Assembly: GCF_004135935.1 (NCBI RefSeq)
Contig: NZ_CP025086.1
Coordinates: forward strand, 248,001 to 312,000
Direction of reading: 5' to 3'
From: Methylovirgula ligni
GTDB taxonomy: Bacteria > Pseudomonadota > Alphaproteobacteria > Rhizobiales > Beijerinckiaceae
DNA: 64,000 bases
Numbering within the stretch: the first letter of the stretch is position 1; each line of letters starts with the position of its first letter. This document shows, piece after piece, positions 46,081 through 54,894 of the stretch. A model generated the notes under the pieces. That model worked only from the letters and a program-made list of their open reading frames with translations, was not told the origin of the DNA and searched no databases. Both the position numbers and the translations under genes were made by a program.

Positions 46081-47325
46081 TCACGCTTCGTGTGGTTTAT
46101 CGGCACCCACCGTAACCCCGACGGAGGCGCGCCTGGTAAGATAGATCACGGCAATGATCGCCGCGGCAAAGCCGGATGCTGCGCCGACACCGAGCGCGGC
46201 CCGCGGGCCGAACCGATCCGCGACCCAGCCGACGATCGGCGCGCCAAGCGGCGTGCCACCCAAAGCGACGGCGAGAAGTATGGCGAGAACCCGGCCGCGC
46301 ATGTGCGGCGCAGTCGAAAGTTGCACCAGGCTGTTGGTCGAGGTCGTAAAGATTTGCGTCGCGACGCCGACGACGACGAGAGCCAGACCGAAGAGCAGAT
46401 AGTTCGGCATCACCGCCGCAACCGCGCAGCCGATGCCGAAGATCAGCACGCCTACGAGCAGCACGCCCATATCCGGCCGTCCGCGCCGCGCCGCCAGGAG
46501 TGCACCGACGACCGAACCGATCGCCATCATCGACGTCAGGACTCCGAACTGGCTCGCGCCGGAATGGAAGACCGCAACCGACATCGTCGAAATGAAGATC
46601 GGAAAATTGAGCCCGAACATGCCGACGAGAAGCAGCATCAAGAGAGCGGCCTTGAGATCGGGCCGCTGCCAGATGTAGCGAACGCCTTCCGCGAGACTGC
46701 CACGGCGTTTCTCCGCCCGAGGATGCCTGTGCAGCGCCTCGCCGCGCAGCAGCGCCAGCGCCGCGAGGACCGCGACAAAGGACGCCGCGTTGAGGAGAAA
46801 CACCGCGCCGGTTCCGACCGCGGCAATCAGAATGCCCGCCACCGCCGGGCCGAGCATCCGTGCCGCGTTGAACAGCGTCGAATTGAGCGCGACCGCATTG
46901 GCAAGATCGGCCTCGCCGACAAGTTCGCCGACGAAGACTTGCCGCACCGGCATATCGAAGGCGGCCACGCAGCCAAGCAGAAGCGCGAAAACATCGACCT
47001 GCCAGAGCCGGGCGAGCCCGGTATAGACGAGAAGCCCGAGCCCGAGCGCAAGCAGGCCCATCGCCGTTTGCGTCGCGAAAATAAGTTTCCGCTTGTCGAA
47101 ATGATCGGCGGCGAAGCCGGTCAACGGCAGGAGCAGAACCTGCGGCGCGAATTGCAACGCCACGACGACGCCGACCGCCGTCGCATTGTTGTGGGTGAGT
47201 ACGGTGAGCACCAGCCAATCCTGCGCCGTGCGCTGCATCCACGATCCGACATTGGAGACGAGCGACGCGCCCGCCCAGAGCCGGAAATTATGAAAGCGCA
47301 GCGAGCGGAACGTGCCCTTGGCCAT
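46081..47325 (-). CDS. MFS transporter (EntS-like / MFS_3)
   Basis: Twelve-helix major facilitator protein of 414 residues. FRLWAGASLVSNVGSWMQRTAQDWLVLTVL at the N-terminus and the loop ADHFDKRKLIF (motif A-like) fit the MFS_3 group that includes the enterobactin exporter EntS. The substrate is unknown. The ATG at 47325 starts four bases after the stop of the upstream gene. It is the last gene of a MarR-headed operon; the upstream genes encode a small membrane protein and an isochorismatase-like hydrolase. Confidence 0.88.
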   Translation of the reverse strand: MAKGTFRSLRFHNFRLWAGASLVSNVGSWMQRTAQDWLVLTVLTHNNATAVGVVVALQFAPQVLLLPLTGFAADHFDKRKLIFATQTAMGLLALGLGLLVYTGLARLWQVDVFALLLGCVAAFDMPVRQVFVGELVGEADLANAVALNSTLFNAARMLGPAVAGILIAAVGTGAVFLLNAASFVAVLAALALLRGEALHRHPRAEKRRGSLAEGVRYIWQRPDLKAALLMLLLVGMFGLNFPIFISTMSVAVFHSGASQFGVLTSMMAIGSVVGALLAARRGRPDMGVLLVGVLIFGIGCAVAAVMPNYLLFGLALVVVGVATQIFTTSTNSLVQLSTAPHMRGRVLAILLAVALGGTPLGAPIVGWVADRFGPRAALGVGAASGFAAAIIAVIYLTRRASVGVTVGADKPHEA

Positions 47326-47329
47326 GCCG

Positions 47330-47659
47330 TCATGCGCCTGTGGGCGAATTGCCGCCGTGGAACCGCCCAAACGCGCGCGCAGCAATCACGCCCATAAGCA
47401 GAACGCCCACACCCACGGCGACGACATGATCGGCGGCGTGGACATCGAAGTTCCCCACTCGGGCGATGAGAAGGTAGGCGAAGACGAAGTTGGCAAATCC
47501 CCAGAGCACGTTCACCGTCGAGGACGAAAGACCTCTGCCTGACGGCTTGGCAAACGGGCTCTGAAAAGGCCGCCCCATCGTGCCGCTGACGAAATGCGGA
47601 ATGGCATTCGCGAGAAAAGCGCCGCCGAACAGGTAGGATAGGTCGTGAAGCCAATCCAT
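47330..47659 (-). CDS. Hypothetical small membrane protein
   Basis: Protein of 109 residues with three likely membrane segments: LSYLFGGAFLANAIPHFVSG, then VNVLWGFANFVFAYLLIARV, then HVVAVGVGVLLMGVIAA. The start motif MDWLHDLSYLFGGAFLANAIPHF is characteristic and I recall it in rhizobial hypotheticals without known function. It sits between the hydrolase (stop one base away) and the MFS gene, so it is almost certainly cotranscribed with both. Confidence 0.8.
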   Translation of the reverse strand: MDWLHDLSYLFGGAFLANAIPHFVSGTMGRPFQSPFAKPSGRGLSSSTVNVLWGFANFVFAYLLIARVGNFDVHAADHVVAVGVGVLLMGVIAARAFGRFHGGNSPTGA

Positions 47660-47660
47660 G

Positions 47661-48221
47661 TCAGGCGCTTCTGTCCAGAAGGTCGATGATCTCCTGCTTC
47701 GTGCCGGTTTCGCCCAGCCGCGGAAAGATGCGCGTCACGCTGTTCTCGTGCGCGCCCGCATCGAGATCGGTCACCGCATCGGTCGCAATGGTGACATTGA
47801 AGCCGAGCGCATAGGCTTCGCGGGCGGTCGTTTCGACGCCGATGCTCGACGCGACGCCTGCGAGCACCACCTGGGTCACGCCAAGCTCCTTGAGCAGCGC
47901 GTCGAGATCGGTGTTGGCGAAGGCGCCCCAGGTTAGCTTGGTCACTTTGTAGTCGCCGGGCTGGGCGTTCAGTTCGGGAATCAGGTCGGCCCAGTCCGGC
48001 GGCAGGGTGCCTCGCGCATGTGCCCGCTCGGTGCGGCCCGGTGCGCCGCCGGCGACATTGACCAGCACCACCGGCAGGCCGTGGCGGCGGAAGGACGTGG
48101 CAAGCGCGCTGGCATTGGCGATCACACCGGCGATGGGATGGACGCTCGGGAGTGTGACGATCCCCTTTTGCAAATCGACGACGATGAGCGCGCTTTTCGG
48201 GTCAAGCGTGGTGACGGTCAT
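47661..48221 (-). CDS. Isochorismatase-family hydrolase lacking the catalytic cysteine
   Basis: Protein of 186 residues with the family fold: ALIVVDLQKGIV (catalytic-type Asp16), KLTWGAF (Lys95) and QVVLAGVASSIGVETTAREAY. In cysteine hydrolases of this family the last motif carries the nucleophile Cys. Here position 128 is Gly, as in true isochorismatases, which do not need Cys. The gene follows a MarR regulator. Its true substrate is unknown. Confidence 0.87.
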   Translation of the reverse strand: MTVTTLDPKSALIVVDLQKGIVTLPSVHPIAGVIANASALATSFRRHGLPVVLVNVAGGAPGRTERAHARGTLPPDWADLIPELNAQPGDYKVTKLTWGAFANTDLDALLKELGVTQVVLAGVASSIGVETTAREAYALGFNVTIATDAVTDLDAGAHENSVTRIFPRLGETGTKQEIIDLLDRSA

Positions 48222-48239
48222 ATGGATTTTCCTGGTGGG

Positions 48240-48689
48240 TTATTCGACAAGTCGCTGCAGGAGAACGACGGCACGGGAAAGCTCGGCCTGTTGCTCCGGC
48301 GTCAGTTTGGTTTCGATGGCATTCAGCAGCCAATCCTCACGGGCGAGGCGGCTCGCCCGGATCACTTCCCGGCATGCGTCGGTGAGTGACAGGAGGGTCT
48401 GGCGCCCGTCGGCGGGGTCTGCCGCACCGCGAACGAAATCCGCCGCCTCCAGCGCCGCGATCGTCGCCCCCATGGATTGCGGCCGCACGCCCGCCTCACG
48501 GGCCAGGGTCGAAACAGTCGCCGGCCCTTCGCGTTCGAGCCGTGCGAGCACGAAAATTTGCGCGAGCGTAAGATCGCCGGCCCGCGTCTGGTCGCGCATC
48601 CGGCGCTTGAAATTGCCGAGCAGGATTCTCAGCTCCCGGGCCAGGGTCGCGGCCTCGGCCGAACGCGGGGGGATGGGTTTCTCACTCAT
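48240..48689 (-). CDS. MarR-family transcriptional regulator
   Basis: Protein of 149 residues with a winged HTH (LTLAQIFVLARLEREGPATVSTLAREAGVRPQSMGATIAALEAADFV and the wing RGAADPADGRQTLLSL), flanked by dimerisation helices. It heads the operon with the hydrolase, small membrane protein and MFS pump, a usual layout for a ligand-responsive efflux repressor. An inverted repeat at 48706-48739, just upstream, is the likely operator and lies between it and divergent hemH. Confidence 0.92.
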   Translation of the reverse strand: MSEKPIPPRSAEAATLARELRILLGNFKRRMRDQTRAGDLTLAQIFVLARLEREGPATVSTLAREAGVRPQSMGATIAALEAADFVRGAADPADGRQTLLSLTDACREVIRASRLAREDWLLNAIETKLTPEQQAELSRAVVLLQRLVE

Positions 48690-48705
48690 GAAATATTCCT
48701 AGCAC

Positions 48706-48739
48706 ATATGAAGGTAAACTACAAAGCCTATCTTCATAT
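48706..48739. promoter_or_regulatory. Inverted repeat, candidate MarR operator
   Basis: ATATGAAGGTA (48706-48716) and TATCTTCATAT (48729-48739) are reverse complements at 10 of 11 positions, with centres 23 bp apart. The element is AT-rich, 17 bp before the marR start and 72 bp before hemH. Confidence 0.6.
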
Positions 48740-48810
48740 CTCATGACGACTCTGGATCGGGCGAGGGATTCTTTCTATGGAGGGCGGATCTTCAGCACGA
48801 GAGGCCGTTC

Positions 48811-49821
48811 GTGAACGCTCCGTCAGAGCCCAAAATCGGCATTCTTCTGGTCAATCTCGGTACGCCCGACGCGACCGATTTCTGGTCGGTGCGACGCTAT
48901 CTGAAGGAATTTCTCTCCGACCCGCGGGTCATCGAAGCGCCGCGCTGGCTCTGGTTGCCGATCCTCAACCTCATTGTCCTCACAACGCGCCCGGCGCGCA
49001 GCGGCAAGGCCTATGCCTCGATCTGGAACCGCATCGGCGAGGGCAGCCCCTTGCGCGCGGTCACCCAAGCGCAGGCGAAAAAGCTCGCGGCATGGGTCGC
49101 GGCCGGCAATCTTGGCGCGCAGCCGATCACCGAATGGGGCATGCGCTACGGCAAGCCAAGCATCGCCGAAAAGCTCGACCGGCTGACCGCGGTCGGCTGC
49201 GACCGGATTCTGATTTTCCCGCTCTATCCGCAATATTCTGCGACGACGACCGCGACCGTCGGCGACGCCGTCTTCGCGGCGCTGGAGAAGATGCGGGTTC
49301 AGCCTGCCCTGCGCATCGTTCCGGCCTACCCCGACGACCCGGTCTATATTGCCGCGCTGGCACAATCCTATCGCGATTTCGCCGGCACGCTCAGCTTCGT
49401 GCCCGATACGCTGCTTGTCTCGTTTCATGGCCTGCCGCAAAGCTATGCCGACAGGGGCGATCCCTATCCGCAGCAATGCACGGCGACCTTCACGGCTTTG
49501 GCGGCGGCTTTGGCCAATGATGTAAAACTCACGAAAATGAGCTTCCAGTCACGCTTCGGCCGCGCCGAATGGCTCAAGCCCTATACCGCCGATATGGTGC
49601 AAAGCCTGGCGCGTGAAGGCCGCAAAAATCTCGTTGTCATGGCGCCGGGCTTTGCCGCCGATTGCGTCGAAACGCTGGAGGAAATCGACATCGAAAACCG
49701 GCATTTCTTCCGCGAGGCGGGTGGCGTGAATTACGCGACCGTCCCCTGTCTCAACGATAGCGTGGAAGGAATGAGCGTGATTTATCATCTCGTCGCGCGC
49801 GAGCTTCAGGGCTGGACTTGA
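48811..49821 (+). CDS. hemH: Ferrochelatase
   Basis: Terminal heme-synthesis enzyme of 336 residues that inserts ferrous iron into protoporphyrin. ILLVNLGTPDA opens the fold. The active-site His is in SFHGLPQSY (about residue 206), and the second-site Glu is in APGFAADCVETLEEI. WGMRYGKPSI and FPLYPQYSATTT are the substrate-loop signatures. It starts at GTG 48811. The shared upstream region with the MarR operator means repression could touch hemH. Confidence 0.94.
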   Translation: MNAPSEPKIGILLVNLGTPDATDFWSVRRYLKEFLSDPRVIEAPRWLWLPILNLIVLTTRPARSGKAYASIWNRIGEGSPLRAVTQAQAKKLAAWVAAGNLGAQPITEWGMRYGKPSIAEKLDRLTAVGCDRILIFPLYPQYSATTTATVGDAVFAALEKMRVQPALRIVPAYPDDPVYIAALAQSYRDFAGTLSFVPDTLLVSFHGLPQSYADRGDPYPQQCTATFTALAAALANDVKLTKMSFQSRFGRAEWLKPYTADMVQSLAREGRKNLVVMAPGFAADCVETLEEIDIENRHFFREAGGVNYATVPCLNDSVEGMSVIYHLVARELQGWT

Positions 49822-49834
49822 TCGGTTGAATTCC

Positions 49835-49858
49835 ATCGCGTGCGCCGACGCACGCGAT
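49835..49858. terminator. Perfect 10-bp hairpin after hemH
   Basis: ATCGCGTGCG, loop CCGA, CGCACGCGAT, starting 14 bp after the hemH stop. It has no T run, so it would be a weak terminator or mRNA end stabiliser. Confidence 0.5.
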
Positions 49859-49939
49859 CCGCTTGCCGCGTTTGAGTAATCCCCCCATATTCCCGTGGCG
49901 GTCGATATGGCTGCTGCAATTGCCTCCGAGGAGATTTTG

Positions 49940-50320
49940 ATGAGGACTGCAAAACTCGCCATTGGCGCCCTGGCCACCGCCGCGCTTCTCGGCGCGCCGC
50001 ATGTCGAAGCCAAGCCTGGCGGCTGTCTCAAATATGGCGCGGCGGGCGCCGTAGCCGGCCATTACGCTGGCCATCATGCCTTCAAGGGCGCTCTTGCAGG
50101 CTGCCTCGCCGGCATGGCGCGGCGGCATGAGTACAAGAAGCAGCTGGAGCGCGAAAAGGAAGAGGCCGCCAAGCAAAAGCAGATCGAGGAGCAGAACAGC
50201 GCGGTGACCGGCGCGCCGCCGGCTGGGTCGACGACCACCCCTGCAGCCACAAGCCCCGCAGCCGCCCCTCCCGCAGCGTCCACGCCCGAGACGAGCGCCC
50301 CGGCTCCCGATCAGAAATGA
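49940..50320 (+). CDS. Hypothetical secreted protein with glycine-rich region
   Basis: Protein of 126 residues. A signal peptide (cut near PHVEA, residue 24) is followed by a Gly/Ala-rich segment (YGAAGAVAGHYAGHHAFKGALAGCLAG), then a charged helix (EYKKQLEREKEEAAKQKQIEEQ) and a Pro/Ala/Ser/Thr-rich tail. The Gly segment resembles glycine-zipper envelope proteins, which is only suggestive. GAGGAG stands before the ATG at 49940. Its end overlaps the galE end by ten bases on the other strand. Confidence 0.7.
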   Translation: MRTAKLAIGALATAALLGAPHVEAKPGGCLKYGAAGAVAGHYAGHHAFKGALAGCLAGMARRHEYKKQLEREKEEAAKQKQIEEQNSAVTGAPPAGSTTTPAATSPAAAPPAASTPETSAPAPDQK

Positions 50321-51327
50321 GACGATGAAGCGCGGGCTTTCGGCACCGTGCCGTCACGCAGCTTGCGCTCCCATTCATAGGCCTGGGTGACGATCTCGCG
50401 CAGATTGTCGTGTCGCGGCACCCAGCCGAGCTCCACGCGAATGCGCTCCGCCCCGGCCACAAGCGCGGCAGGATCGCCCGCGCGGCGGCCGGCGCGGCGC
50501 GTTTCAAAATCAACGCCCGACACATCCTTCACGATGTCCACGACTTCGCTGACCGAATAGCCGTGCCCGTAGCCGCAATTGAGCACGAGGCTCCCGCCGC
50601 CGCCGCGCAAATGCTTGAGCGCCAGAACATGCGCCGCGATGAGATCGCTGACCTGGATATAATCGCGCAGGCAGGTTCCGTCGGGAGTCGGATAATCGGT
50701 ACCGAAAATATCGAGCCCCTTTCGCACGCCAAGCGCGGCTTGGACTGCAACTTTTATCAGATGTGTTGCGTTAGAGGCTGACTGGCCAAGGCGGCCTTTG
50801 GGATCGGCACCGGCTACGTTGAAGTAGCGCAGCGCCACATAGGAGAGCCCATGCGCGCGAGCGGCATCCTCAAGTATCCACTCGACCATGAGTTTCGATC
50901 GTCCATAAGGATTGATCGGCGCCGTCAGCGAGTTCTCAAAAATCGGGTTGACGGCGGGCTCGCCGTAAACGGCGGCGGTCGAGGAGAAGATGAAATTCGA
51001 GATGCCGTTTCTTGCGGCGAATTCCACGAGAGCGCGGGCCTTGACGGTATTGTTGAGATAATATCCCAGTGGGTCGGAGACTGAATCCGGCACCACGATC
51101 TTTGCCGCGAAATGCGCGATTGTATCGATCTGGTGCGCCGCGGCGATCGCCCGCAGTTTCGCCTCGTCCCCGATATCGCCCACGACAAGCGTCGCCGCCG
51201 CCGGCACCGCCCAGGCAAAGCCCGTGGACAGATCATCGAGGACGACGACCTGCTCACCGGCGTCGAGCAGGGCCAGGACCATGTGGCCGCCGATATAGCC
51301 TGCCCCGCCAGTTACCAGAATTGCCAT
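50311..51327 (-). CDS. galE: UDP-glucose 4-epimerase
   Basis: NAD-dependent short-chain dehydrogenase/reductase of 338 residues interconverting UDP-glucose and UDP-galactose. The nucleotide-binding GGAGYIGGH is at residues 7-15. The active site is SSTAAVYG plus the YxxxK motif in NPYGRSKLMVEW. RYFNVAGADPKG and DGTCLRDYIQVSDLI are family signatures. The ATG at 51327 puts the Rossmann strand at the N-terminus. It lies divergent from galU, so UDP-sugar genes are grouped here. Confidence 0.94.
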   Translation of the reverse strand: MAILVTGGAGYIGGHMVLALLDAGEQVVVLDDLSTGFAWAVPAAATLVVGDIGDEAKLRAIAAAHQIDTIAHFAAKIVVPDSVSDPLGYYLNNTVKARALVEFAARNGISNFIFSSTAAVYGEPAVNPIFENSLTAPINPYGRSKLMVEWILEDAARAHGLSYVALRYFNVAGADPKGRLGQSASNATHLIKVAVQAALGVRKGLDIFGTDYPTPDGTCLRDYIQVSDLIAAHVLALKHLRGGGGSLVLNCGYGHGYSVSEVVDIVKDVSGVDFETRRAGRRAGDPAALVAGAERIRVELGWVPRHDNLREIVTQAYEWERKLRDGTVPKARASSSHF

Positions 51328-51503
51328 CCGCTCCGCTCCCGTTTTTGCGCCGATGAGACCAAGGATGAGGTCATGTACGGCGAAAAATGCCTGTGAAACA
51401 CCCTTTTCCGCCAAGTTGACGCTGCAATCCTTTGCGTCCTAGTGGAAAGACTTTGATCGATTTTTTCCAAAACCTGGCTTGAAACCTTCAGGAACCTTCT
51501 CGG

Positions 51504-52394
51504 ATGACCAAACGCGTACGCAAAGCTGTTTTCCCCGTCGCCGGCCTCGGCACGCGGTTCCTGCCTGCCACCAAATCCGTCCCGAAGGAATTGCTGACCG
51601 TCGTCGACCGGCCGATTTTGCAGCACGTGGTCGAGGAAGCCTTTGAGGCAGGGATCGAACATTGCATCTTCGTGACAGGCCGCAACAAGGCCGCCATCGA
51701 GGACTATTTCGACTTGGCCTACGAGCTGGAAGATATCCTGCTCAAACGCGGCAAGACCAAGGAATGGCAGGCGCTGAAGGCCGATCTGCCGGCGCCCGGC
51801 GCGATGAGCTTCACCCGTCAGCAGGCGCCGCTCGGCCTTGGCCATGCCGTCTGGTGCGCCCGCGATATCGTTGGCGATGAGCCCTTCGCCGTCGTGCTGC
51901 CCGACATGCTGACCATGGCCGCCCAGCGCGGCGGCAAGCGCAGCCTCGCGCAATGTATCGAGGCATTCGACAAGCACGGCGGGAATATCATCGCGGTCGA
52001 AGAGGTCAAGCCCGAGGAGACGCATAAATACGGCATCGTCTCGGTCGGCAAGAAATCCGGCTCGACTTTCGAGATCAACGGCATGGTCGAAAAGCCGCCA
52101 CAAGGCACGGCGCCGTCGAATTTCATCATCTCCGGCCGCTATGTGCTTTCGCCGGAAATTTTCAAAATCCTCGAAAAGGGCGAGAAGGGCGCCGGCGGTG
52201 AAATCCAGCTCACCGACGGCATGAAGACGCTCGCGCAGGAACAGGAATTTCACGGTGTCATCTTTGACGGCAGCACCTACGATTGCGGCTCGAGCATCGG
52301 CTTCCTCGGCGCCAATGTCGCCTTCGCGCTAGCGAACCCCGACATCGCTCCGGATTTTCGCCTGCTGCTTAAGACGCTCATTGCCAAGCCGTAA
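51504..52394 (+). CDS. galU: UTP-glucose-1-phosphate uridylyltransferase
   Basis: Nucleotidyltransferase of 296 residues that makes UDP-glucose for exopolysaccharide and LPS. The UTP loop is GLGTRFLPATKSVPKELL, with VVDRPILQ after it. VVLPDML holds the metal-binding Asp, and EKP (MVEKPPQG) and GEIQLTDGM complete the site. Its stop lies one base from the stop of the convergent outer-membrane barrel gene. Together with the phosphohexomutase at 5636 and galE it covers the route from glucose 6-phosphate to UDP-galactose. Confidence 0.95.
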   Translation: MTKRVRKAVFPVAGLGTRFLPATKSVPKELLTVVDRPILQHVVEEAFEAGIEHCIFVTGRNKAAIEDYFDLAYELEDILLKRGKTKEWQALKADLPAPGAMSFTRQQAPLGLGHAVWCARDIVGDEPFAVVLPDMLTMAAQRGGKRSLAQCIEAFDKHGGNIIAVEEVKPEETHKYGIVSVGKKSGSTFEINGMVEKPPQGTAPSNFIISGRYVLSPEIFKILEKGEKGAGGEIQLTDGMKTLAQEQEFHGVIFDGSTYDCGSSIGFLGANVAFALANPDIAPDFRLLLKTLIAKP

Positions 52395-52395
52395 A

Positions 52396-54123
52396 TCAGA
52401 GCTGGAACTTCAACCCGGCAAGGAACACCTGATCGGTGTAATTCGTCAGCGCTTCGGAACTGATGAAGCGCTGATATTGGTACGAGCCGGTAATGAGGAT
52501 CGAACGCGTCATGTGATAGTCGGCCTCGAACAGACCTGAATAATAGTTCTCGGTCACCGGCTGGCCGACATAATTGTTGATCTGGTAGGTGCCCGTCGCG
52601 GACAAGGTGACGTTGCGCAGAAGCTCATGAGAAACCTTCAGCGTGAATGTATGCGCGATGGCGGCGGAGGCGTCGGCGAGCGTGGTTTGCGCAACGTCCG
52701 TCGCGACGGCGAAGGTCACAGTCGTCAACGGCGTCGGGGTATAGATGAGGCTCGCATCGACCGTCGGCGTGCTCACCACCGGCAGCCTGTAATCGACATA
52801 GACGCCGTTCTCGTAGCCCACCGCGATATCGCCGGTGATGAGCGGTGTGACCTGATAGGTCGTGCCAGCCTTCGCCTGAATGCCGTTCGAGGTGCGGTCG
52901 AACCCGTAGACGTCGGCAGCCGAGTCATATTGGGTATGGTTTCCCGTCACCTGCAGATAGGGGATGAGCGTCGGCGTCACTTCATAGGAGAGGCGGCCGG
53001 CGATGGCATAGACATTGTTGTCCTCGAGCGAGAGCTCCAGGATCGTGCCGTCCGATTGCGTCGCGTCACCAAAGGCATAGCGCGTGAACGCGCCCGACAG
53101 GCTGACCGAAAGGCGATTGAACTTCTCCGTCACGCCGAGCATCTGGCCGACCGTCGCGTAGAGCGGCCGGTTGGTGACGAATACGGCATTGGGAATGGCG
53201 AGGATCGGTGAGCCCGGCTGCTCCGTCGACAAGCTGAAGGTCGTCTGCGAATTGATCTGCGTTTGGCGGGTAACATCGACACGGCCCGTGATCGTGCCGG
53301 AAACATTCGGACGGTTGGCCGTCGGAACACTGAAATAATCATAATAGCCGCCGCGCAGATCGGCCGTCAGGCTGTGCTGCGACCAATCCGACTGCACCTT
53401 CATCCCGGCGCCGCCATAGATATAGGCCGAGGGCACGACATCCACGGAGAGAAGGTTAGGGTTGGTATCGTAGCCCGTATCGGTCTCGACATAGGGAAAG
53501 AGCCGCAGCCCGCCCACATCGACGCCGATCGGATCGAAGGGCGCCGAATCCGGCTTGGGCCGCAAGGGCCGCGGCAGCGTCGGAATGACGGCGACGGTCG
53601 GTCCCGGATCGGTCAGGTTCGCCGCGGGCGGATTGTTGCCGCGCTTCCTCATACCCGGCGCCGTCGCGTACGGCGCGAGCGCCGGCAACAGCGTCTGTCC
53701 CGGCCGCTTGATCTGCGGCAATTGATAGAGCTGCGACTTCTTCAGTTTGCGCCGGCCGTAATTGATGACATGGCCGGTCGAGCTGACGGGAGGCGGAAGC
53801 CCATATTGCGGCGGCTGAGCGGCAACCGGATTGGTGTCGCCCAGATCCGGGGCGGCTTGCTCGGCGGAGAGATCGTTAAGCGGTGGCGGCTCGGTGCCGC
53901 GCAGTTCCGGCGACAGCAGCGGCGCCGCCTGCAGGACCGGCCCGTCGCCAGAGCTGGCATCGTCCGGCGCCGGCGCTACCTGAGCAGGCGTCGTCATCTG
54001 CTGGGCGAAGGCGCACGCGCCCGTTGCGGCGGCGAAAATCGCGGCCACGACCGCTGCCCGGCAGAATTTGGCTAAAACCGGCACACGCCCTCGCTGTCGC
54101 AGCCGCCCGAAGGCTGCGATCAA
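52396..54123 (-). CDS. Outer-membrane beta-barrel protein (BBP2-like) with long N-terminal linker
   Basis: Protein of 575 residues. A signal peptide (cut near CAFAQ, about 40) precedes a Pro-rich low-complexity region (about 43-185) holding a basic patch GRRKLKKSQ. The barrel begins near residue 195 with VGGLRLFPYVETDTGYDTNPNL, a hallmark of the putative beta-barrel porin 2 group, and ends in QVFLAGLKFQL. Members often accompany exopolysaccharide genes, which fits galU and galE next door. It is distinct from the barrel at 27032. Confidence 0.82.
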   Translation of the reverse strand: MIAAFGRLRQRGRVPVLAKFCRAAVVAAIFAAATGACAFAQQMTTPAQVAPAPDDASSGDGPVLQAAPLLSPELRGTEPPPLNDLSAEQAAPDLGDTNPVAAQPPQYGLPPPVSSTGHVINYGRRKLKKSQLYQLPQIKRPGQTLLPALAPYATAPGMRKRGNNPPAANLTDPGPTVAVIPTLPRPLRPKPDSAPFDPIGVDVGGLRLFPYVETDTGYDTNPNLLSVDVVPSAYIYGGAGMKVQSDWSQHSLTADLRGGYYDYFSVPTANRPNVSGTITGRVDVTRQTQINSQTTFSLSTEQPGSPILAIPNAVFVTNRPLYATVGQMLGVTEKFNRLSVSLSGAFTRYAFGDATQSDGTILELSLEDNNVYAIAGRLSYEVTPTLIPYLQVTGNHTQYDSAADVYGFDRTSNGIQAKAGTTYQVTPLITGDIAVGYENGVYVDYRLPVVSTPTVDASLIYTPTPLTTVTFAVATDVAQTTLADASAAIAHTFTLKVSHELLRNVTLSATGTYQINNYVGQPVTENYYSGLFEADYHMTRSILITGSYQYQRFISSEALTNYTDQVFLAGLKFQL

Positions 54124-54172
54124 CGAGAGTTAGGCAAACATGGTTAACGTCATATTAGCATCGGCGAAATTG

Positions 54173-54189
54173 CGTCCCGAAACGGGACG
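54173..54189. terminator. Short perfect hairpin between small membrane-protein gene and barrel gene
   Basis: CGTCCCG-AAA-CGGGACG forms a seven-pair stem with a three-base loop between the end of the 66-residue gene and the start of the barrel gene, both on the minus strand. No T run follows. Confidence 0.35.
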
Positions 54190-54212
54190 TGGCTGCGCCT
54201 GCGCAGCGCACT

Positions 54213-54413
54213 CTAAGGCAGGTAGAAGAGCCCGGCGAGCACGAGGAAGACGGCGACGCAGCACTGAAGCTCTTGCCGGAACCCCAACGATAGGCCCGCG
54301 ATCGAAATGAATTTCGTGACAAAGACAGCGACCAGAAGCGAGGCGAGGAACCATTCGCCGAGGTCATTCGAAAGGGCGTTTCTGACGAAATCTAAATATG
54401 CGTCCCAAAACAT
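54213..54413 (-). CDS. Hypothetical 66-residue membrane protein
   Basis: Short protein with two hydrophobic helices, WFLASLLVAVFVTKFISIAGLSLGF and LQCCVAVFLVLAGLFYLP, and a charged start MFWDAYLDFVRNALSNDLGE. GAGGG lies seven bases before the ATG at 54413, which supports real translation. I know no family. It lies between the barrel gene and a 240-bp AT-rich gap. Confidence 0.6.
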   Translation of the reverse strand: MFWDAYLDFVRNALSNDLGEWFLASLLVAVFVTKFISIAGLSLGFRQELQCCVAVFLVLAGLFYLP

Positions 54414-54654
54414 GGCGGGACCCTCATGAAATCGGCTGGATCATCTCCCTTAGACATTTACGCTGGGGAAATCGGATTTCGCGAATTTGCACGATCCAGA
54501 AATTAGAAAACATTTACCTAATTAGCGCGCGCAACACGTTGCGGCTGCTTCCAAGGTGCCCCGCAGCATTGACGCGCCGCGGGGCAAGTCGTCATGAATC
54601 TCAAAATGTGGCCGGCGAAATCGGACCAAACTTACCGAAAACCAGTCATCGCAA

Positions 54655-54894
54655 TTACTGCGGCATCGCCTTCAAAATCTGCTGGTGCAGATAGTCCGGG
54701 AGGTCATCCACGGACATCATGATGTAGGTCTTGCCATTCATCTTGACGATGTCGGCATGCATGGTGCCGCCGTCCTTCATGATGAGATCGGTGTGCGTAA
54801 TCATCTCGACTGTCTCTTGTACATCAACGGCACCGGCGCTGGTCGCGAAGAGAAGCGCAGCAGCAAGGGCGATGAAAGTGGCTTTAACACGCAT
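54655..54894 (-). CDS. Hypothetical small periplasmic protein
   Basis: Protein of 79 residues with a signal peptide (MRVKATFIALAAALLFATSAGA, cut near residue 22). The mature part of 57 residues includes LIMKDGGTMHADIVKMNGKTYIMMSVDDLPDYLHQQILKAM. AAGGAG precedes the ATG at 54894. Four of the Met residues and one His fall within about 30 residues, which could hint at metal contact but is not diagnostic. No family recognised. Confidence 0.65.
   Translation of the reverse strand: MRVKATFIALAAALLFATSAGAVDVQETVEMITHTDLIMKDGGTMHADIVKMNGKTYIMMSVDDLPDYLHQQILKAMPQ

Noticed and set aside
47661-48221. Reading the missing Cys of the isochorismatase-like protein as inactivation
   Set aside because: True isochorismatases lack that Cys too, and the rest of the active-site region is intact, so decay is not indicated.
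54144-54158. TTAA-N7-TTAG next to the BBP2-like barrel start
   Set aside because: It resembles a CtrA site but lies only about 21 bp from the predicted start codon and has no supporting context.
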